Under the pieces are notes generated by a model that saw nothing but the letters and a program-made list of their open reading frames with translations, was not told where the DNA came from and made no database searches. Positions 60,274 through 64,000 of a stretch of DNA of 64,000 nt are shown here, piece by piece (positions within the stretch are counted from its first letter, which is position 1; the number at the start of each line of letters is the position of its first letter). The stretch is from NCBI GenBank assembly GCA_949959185.1, contig CATLIX010000007.1:26161-90160 (forward strand). The letters are read 5' to 3'. The stretch is from an uncultured Eubacterium sp. (lineage in GTDB: Bacteria; Bacillota; Clostridia; Lachnospirales; Lachnospiraceae). A program made the translations under genes and the position numbers.

Positions 60274-60990
60274 TCATAACCTGATTTCCACAGGTTCATC
60301 CAGCCGGATTTCATCTTCCGTAACCTGGCAGTCCCAGGCCAGAATCCCGACCCCTGATTTCCGTACCTGCCGCAACGTCTCGCCGAATGCAGGATGGGTT
60401 CTGTCATTGGGCTCAAAATATCGGATTCCCTTCATCTGAATTACAAACAGAATATAACTCTCATACCCTTCTCTGACCGCCCGTTCCAGCTCCAGCATAT
60501 GTTTAATGCCCCGCTCTGTGGGAGCATCAGGAAACCTTGCAATTCCTTCTTCTTCCAGGGTAACGCCTTTTACTTCAATAAAAATTTTTCTTTTTTCATC
60601 CTGTCCTGCTTCCAGATAAAAATCTATTCTGGAACTGCCGTATCTGCACTCCGGCTTTATATAGGTAATGTCCGAAAAAGGGATGTTTTCTCTTTTCTGC
60701 CGCATATTTTGTCCCTGCTCCAGCCATTCCCCCACCGCCCTGTTAGGGGCCTGAGAATCCATGTTAATCAGGGTTTCCCCTTTCCTGACAGTAATCAGAT
60801 CCCAGGCTGTTTTGCGGTTGGGATTATTGCTTTTCTCCAGCCATACTTCTGCGCCCGGAACCAGAAGTTCCTGACATCTTCCGGTATTTTTCACATGGCA
60901 GTTTTCCATCCGGCCATCCAGCTCCACCAGTGCCGCAAAGCGGTTGAGGCGCTTTTCAAAACGCCCTGGAACAATCTGTGTATACTTCAT
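60274..60990 (-). CDS. sfsA: SfsA family DNA/RNA nuclease (sugar fermentation stimulation protein)
   Basis: A 238-residue protein with the SfsA blocks RFEKRLNRFAALVELDG, AHVKNTGR-type HVKNTGRCQELLVPGAEV, YKTAWDLI-type RKTAWDLITV, SRIDFYLEAG, IFIEVKGVTLEEEGIARFPD and APTERGIKHMLEL. The length is typical. The family has an OB-like N-terminal domain and a nuclease-like C-terminal domain (Asp, Glu-Val-Lys). The name comes from an E. coli maltose phenotype. The physiological role is not settled. Confidence 0.92.
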   Translation of the reverse strand: MKYTQIVPGRFEKRLNRFAALVELDGRMENCHVKNTGRCQELLVPGAEVWLEKSNNPNRKTAWDLITVRKGETLINMDSQAPNRAVGEWLEQGQNMRQKRENIPFSDITYIKPECRYGSSRIDFYLEAGQDEKRKIFIEVKGVTLEEEGIARFPDAPTERGIKHMLELERAVREGYESYILFVIQMKGIRYFEPNDRTHPAFGETLRQVRKSGVGILAWDCQVTEDEIRLDEPVEIRL

Positions 60991-61046
60991 CTCATTCTCC
61001 CTTCCCGGTTCAGGCCTGCGGCGTATGCCGCAGGAAGAACGGTCTT

Positions 61047-63560
61047 CTATTTTCCGTCGCCGGGCTCCTGTATCTGCTTTTCATCAGGTATCCATTTTCT
61101 GAGAATCCGGTAAATATCTTTTAAATCAATGGGCTTTGCAATATGGTCGTTCATGCCTGCCTGTCTGGCCTTCAGCACATCGCTGGAAAATGCATTTGCT
61201 GTCATGGCCACAACGGGAATGGTTCTGGCGTCTCCCCGGTTCATCTGCCGGATGGCCCTGGTCATCTCATGGCCGTTCATTTCCGGCATCTGTACGTCAC
61301 TCAGAATGATATCAAAGTAATTTTCCGGATTTTCCGCAAACTTTTCAATTCCTTCTTTGCCGTTCCAGGCAATCTCCAGCTCCGCTTCGGTGATTCCCAG
61401 CAGTTCCTGTGCAATCTCCATATTCAGTTCGTTATCCTCTACCAGAAGAATCCGGACTTTTCCTTTTTGAAACTGTACGGGTTTCCCGGAATCTTCCCCT
61501 GAAATTTCCGCGGCTTCCAGTTCTTCTATGATTTCATTCTGAAGGGGAAGACGTATGATAAAGGTACTTCCTTCTCCCGGAAAACTGATAATCTCTATGG
61601 TTCCGCCCATCATATTCACGATATTTTTCGTGATGGCCATTCCAAGACCGGTACCTTCAATTCCTCCCGTCTGATCTGTTTCTCCCCGCTCAAAGGGCAC
61701 AAATATTTTTTCCTGCGTTTCTCTGGTCATTCCGATTCCGTTGTCCATACAGTAGAATTCATAAAAACGCCGGTCTCCTCTCCGGTTCTCCGTTTCCTCC
61801 ACGCACAGGCCAATCTGGCCGCCCTCCGGTGTAAATTTGATGGCATTGCCCAGCACATTGGTCAGTATCTGCTGAATCCGCAGGCTGTCGGAAACCACCA
61901 TTTCATGGGTAATGGACGCAATATCCAGCGTCATCTCCTGCTTTTTGGCCGCAGCCTGCACCTGCATGACTGCGCCTGCTTCCTGAAGCAGCGTTTTCAG
62001 ATTAAATGCTTCTTCATTCAGTATTACCCGGCCGCTTTCAATTTTAGACATATCCAGCACATCATTAATCAGGCTCTTTAAGTGCATGGCGGACAGTTCA
62101 ATCTTATGTATGCAGTCCTTTAACCGCTCCGGATTATCCAGATTCATTCTGGCAATGGTGGTCATTCCCACAATGGCATTCATGGGCGTCCGCATATCAT
62201 GGCTCATGTTGGACAAAAACCTGCTCTTGGCCTTACTTGCATTTTTCACCTGCAGAAGGGATGTTTCCAGCATTTCCCGCTGATGGATTTCCCGCGTTTT
62301 ATCGGTAATTACCACAATTCTGTAATTACCCGCTTCTCCGGTTCTGACATAAATATGGATGCCGAACTCTCTCTGCTCCCCGGTGTGGGGATTGGTAATC
62401 TTCCGCTGGAACTGGTAATCCTGGCTCTGCTTCATCTCCTCAACATCCACCTGGTTCTCCAGAAGCCACCCTTCAATCAGCCCCTGCTGCTGACGGATTT
62501 CCTCCGGGGAATACCCCATAATCCGTCCCGCATTGCTGCTGATATATTCCAGCTCTCCCGTGTCTTCGTTCTGCATAATGAAAATCTCATCTACCATATC
62601 TGTCATCCAGCTAAAGGTAGACTGGCGTTTCTTATACTCCCGGCTCCCCTTCCACCAGAATAAAATAATCACCACGCCATATACCAGAATTTTGCTTAAC
62701 AGCGCCACCATGGAAATCCGGTAGCACTCTATCACATTGGTGCGGATAGCCAGACTCCAGCTGCTGTTGCGTATGGGAATACTCTTCACATACTGCAGCT
62801 TTCCCCGGTATAATTTCCAGTAAGATACTTTTTCCCGATTCTCCATGGCCTCTCTGATTTCTTCTCCGCTTTTGCTGACCCAGTTATTGAGCATAAAATT
62901 GTCTTCAAAGCTCTGGCCTCTGGCTTTTATATTGGCATGGGCTGCTGCAATAAATCCGCTGTCATACATGCAGAAATAAAATTTTCCGTCAATAGAATCT
63001 CCTTCAATAATATTCTGCATATAGTCAAAATAAACGGAAACCTCTACAGCCCCGTCCCATTCTCCGGTATCCTGAGCAAATACTGGCTGCCAGACAGTGA
63101 AAATCTGAATATTTTCCCCCTGCCTGGCCTGATAAATATCTGTCAGCACTTTTTCCTGGCCTTCCTTTAATTCCTGAAAAATGGCAGAACCGCTGATATC
63201 TGTGGTTTCCTCCCGATTGGTGGAAGCATACCTTCCTTTTCCGTCCACAATTCCAATATCATAGAGCCCGTATACCTCCACAAAAGATTTCAGGCCCTTT
63301 ACTTTGTCTTCCAGCGGTTCTTCTCCATTCTGCAGTTCGTCATTCTCTGCAATGGACCCTGCCAGATTCCATACATTATTCATATATTCGGCAATTTTGC
63401 TCTCTGTCAGCCCGATCTGATTGCTTACGCTTTCTTCCATAATGTCATAGGTGGAAATTGCAGTGACTGCAATATCAAACAAAGCCAGCAGCACGCACAG
63501 TACCTGTACCAGATGGTAAGCTGAATAAGGTATCTTCCTCTTTTTTCTGTGACTCTTCAC
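61047..63560 (-). CDS. hybrid sensor histidine kinase with Cache, PAS and receiver domains
   Basis: An 837-residue protein starting at a GTG (GGGGGAACGGAA upstream). In order: TM1 (VLCVLLALFDIAVTAIST), an extracytoplasmic Cache-type domain (residues about 45-275), TM2 (MVALLSKILVYGVVIILF), PAS (about 315-425, SSNAGRIMGYSPEEI), HisKA with SRFLSNMSHDMRTPMNAIVG, HATPase with TNVLGNAIKFTPEGG and GTGLGMAITKNIVNMMGG, and a C-terminal receiver (RILLVEDNELNMEIAQELLG, phospho-Asp in IILSDVQMPEMNG, Lys in IAKPID). There is no Hpt domain or output regulator nearby, so a phosphorelay partner must be elsewhere. Its signal is unknown. Confidence 0.92.
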   Translation of the reverse strand: MKSHRKKRKIPYSAYHLVQVLCVLLALFDIAVTAISTYDIMEESVSNQIGLTESKIAEYMNNVWNLAGSIAENDELQNGEEPLEDKVKGLKSFVEVYGLYDIGIVDGKGRYASTNREETTDISGSAIFQELKEGQEKVLTDIYQARQGENIQIFTVWQPVFAQDTGEWDGAVEVSVYFDYMQNIIEGDSIDGKFYFCMYDSGFIAAAHANIKARGQSFEDNFMLNNWVSKSGEEIREAMENREKVSYWKLYRGKLQYVKSIPIRNSSWSLAIRTNVIECYRISMVALLSKILVYGVVIILFWWKGSREYKKRQSTFSWMTDMVDEIFIMQNEDTGELEYISSNAGRIMGYSPEEIRQQQGLIEGWLLENQVDVEEMKQSQDYQFQRKITNPHTGEQREFGIHIYVRTGEAGNYRIVVITDKTREIHQREMLETSLLQVKNASKAKSRFLSNMSHDMRTPMNAIVGMTTIARMNLDNPERLKDCIHKIELSAMHLKSLINDVLDMSKIESGRVILNEEAFNLKTLLQEAGAVMQVQAAAKKQEMTLDIASITHEMVVSDSLRIQQILTNVLGNAIKFTPEGGQIGLCVEETENRRGDRRFYEFYCMDNGIGMTRETQEKIFVPFERGETDQTGGIEGTGLGMAITKNIVNMMGGTIEIISFPGEGSTFIIRLPLQNEIIEELEAAEISGEDSGKPVQFQKGKVRILLVEDNELNMEIAQELLGITEAELEIAWNGKEGIEKFAENPENYFDIILSDVQMPEMNGHEMTRAIRQMNRGDARTIPVVAMTANAFSSDVLKARQAGMNDHIAKPIDLKDIYRILRKWIPDEKQIQEPGDGK

Positions 63561-63636
63561 TTCCGTTCCCCCTGCTTTCTTCCTTTATGATATAAAATCA
63601 TATCATATTTCTCCGGTTTTTGCCATGGAAACTTAC

Positions 63637-63673
63637 AGGGCGGCTCAAAACATCTCTGATTTGAAGCCGCCCT
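63637..63673 (-). terminator. hairpin downstream of the phosphorylase gene
   Basis: The 9-bp stem AGGGCGGCT / AGCCGCCCT (63637-63645 with 63665-63673) lies 15 bases past the phosphorylase stop. The following minus-strand sequence is only weakly T-rich. Confidence 0.6.
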
Positions 63674-63688
63674 GCTGCCGCATTCTGA

Positions 63689-64000
63689 TTATTTTAATTT
63701 CCAGATATCTTTGTCATACTCTGCAATGGTTCTGTCGGAGGAGAAGAATCCTGCCTTTGCCGTATTCACCAGCATTTTTCCGGCCCATGCAGTTCTGTTC
63801 TCATAATCTTTGTAAATTTCCTCTTTTTTAGCTGCATAATCTTTATAATCCAGAAGGGTCATAAACCAGTCTTTGTTCAGCAGCTCATTGTAAAGGCGCT
63901 CCAGATGTTCTCTGTGTCCCACCTTCATCATTTCCTCGCCTACAATAAAGTCCACTGCCTCTTTGATATCCTCATTTTCTTCGTAGAACTTCCGGGAAAC
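63689..64000 (-). CDS. glgP: glycogen/starch phosphorylase, C-terminal part (cut by window edge)
   Basis: The last 103 residues of a glycogen/maltodextrin phosphorylase; the frame is open through the window end at 64000. Recognisable are SRKFYEENEDIKEAVDFIVG, LLNKDWFMTLLDYKDYAAK, DYENRTAWAGKMLVNTAKAG and the family-typical end GFFSSDRTIAEYDKDIWKL. The enzyme releases glucose-1-phosphate from alpha-1,4-glucans using pyridoxal phosphate, but the cofactor site lies outside the window. An internal GTG at 63955 is not the start. Confidence 0.9.
   Translation of the reverse strand, partial: VSRKFYEENEDIKEAVDFIVGEEMMKVGHREHLERLYNELLNKDWFMTLLDYKDYAAKKEEIYKDYENRTAWAGKMLVNTAKAGFFSSDRTIAEYDKDIWKLK

Overview
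The window most likely comes from a spore-forming member of the Lachnospiraceae (class Clostridia). Support for this: a SpoIIR gene, a complete GerA/GerK-type germinant receptor operon, a Csp-type subtilase, a SCIFF peptide with its radical-SAM maturase next to a fused secDF, split transketolase subunits, strong AGGAGG-type ribosome binding sites, and moderate GC content with AT-rich intergenic regions. Genus and species cannot be read from the sequence. I saw no rRNA, tRNA, CRISPR array, intact transposase or phage gene.

Layout. 1-625: decayed fragments, including a KilA-N remnant. 0.6-4.75 kb: Csp-like protease, L-cysteine desulfidase, HAD phosphatase. 4.8-15.1 kb (minus strand): a galactose/methyl-galactoside system. 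It consists of mglB-mglA-mglC, followed by a separately promoted sensing operon of an AraC-type response regulator, a YesM-type histidine kinase and two periplasmic-binding-protein paralogues. 15.4-19.3 kb: a sodium:neurotransmitter-type symporter, a GNAT acetyltransferase, a CapA-like protein and a small anchored protein. 19.3-34.0 kb: a sugar/polyol catabolic island. It has a SorC-type regulator, a long minus-strand operon (membrane protein, rpe, two RpiB-family isomerases, FGGY kinase, split transketolase, FSA-type aldolase, AraL-like phosphatase, AraM), a second short operon (AraM paralogue plus AraB-like kinase) and a divergent LacI regulator with a pair of perfect operators. 34.1-45.1 kb: ABC exporter, DUF1934 protein, murI, spoIIR, a hemerythrin/response-regulator fusion, the gerKA-KB-KC operon, a GntR regulator and ispE. 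45.4-52.0 kb (mostly plus strand): a soluble chemoreceptor fused to a PhnD-like domain, an unknown 204-residue protein, a K+/H+ antiporter broken by an internal deletion, a LytTR-DUF3021 pair and a divergent ABC-2 transporter. 52.1-64.0 kb: secDF, SCIFF maturase and SCIFF peptide, an OmpR-type two-component pair, a TIGR04086 protein, a CNNM/CorC-type protein, sfsA, a hybrid histidine kinase and the C-terminal end of a glycogen phosphorylase cut by the window edge.

Most notable observation: the transporter's MglB (13798-15138) has its domain order rotated. The segment that forms the N-terminus of ordinary galactose-binding proteins sits at the C-terminus, and the mature protein begins where the ordinary protein is about a third complete. 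A paralogue with the ordinary order lies 8 kb away in the sensing operon, so the permutation can be read by direct comparison. The partner permease MglC also carries an unusual cytosolic coiled-coil extension of about 215 residues. Other points worth following are the TM-less chemoreceptor with a C-terminal PhnD-like domain, the duplicated AraM/kinase polyol island, the internally deleted antiporter, and several intergenic repeat structures.
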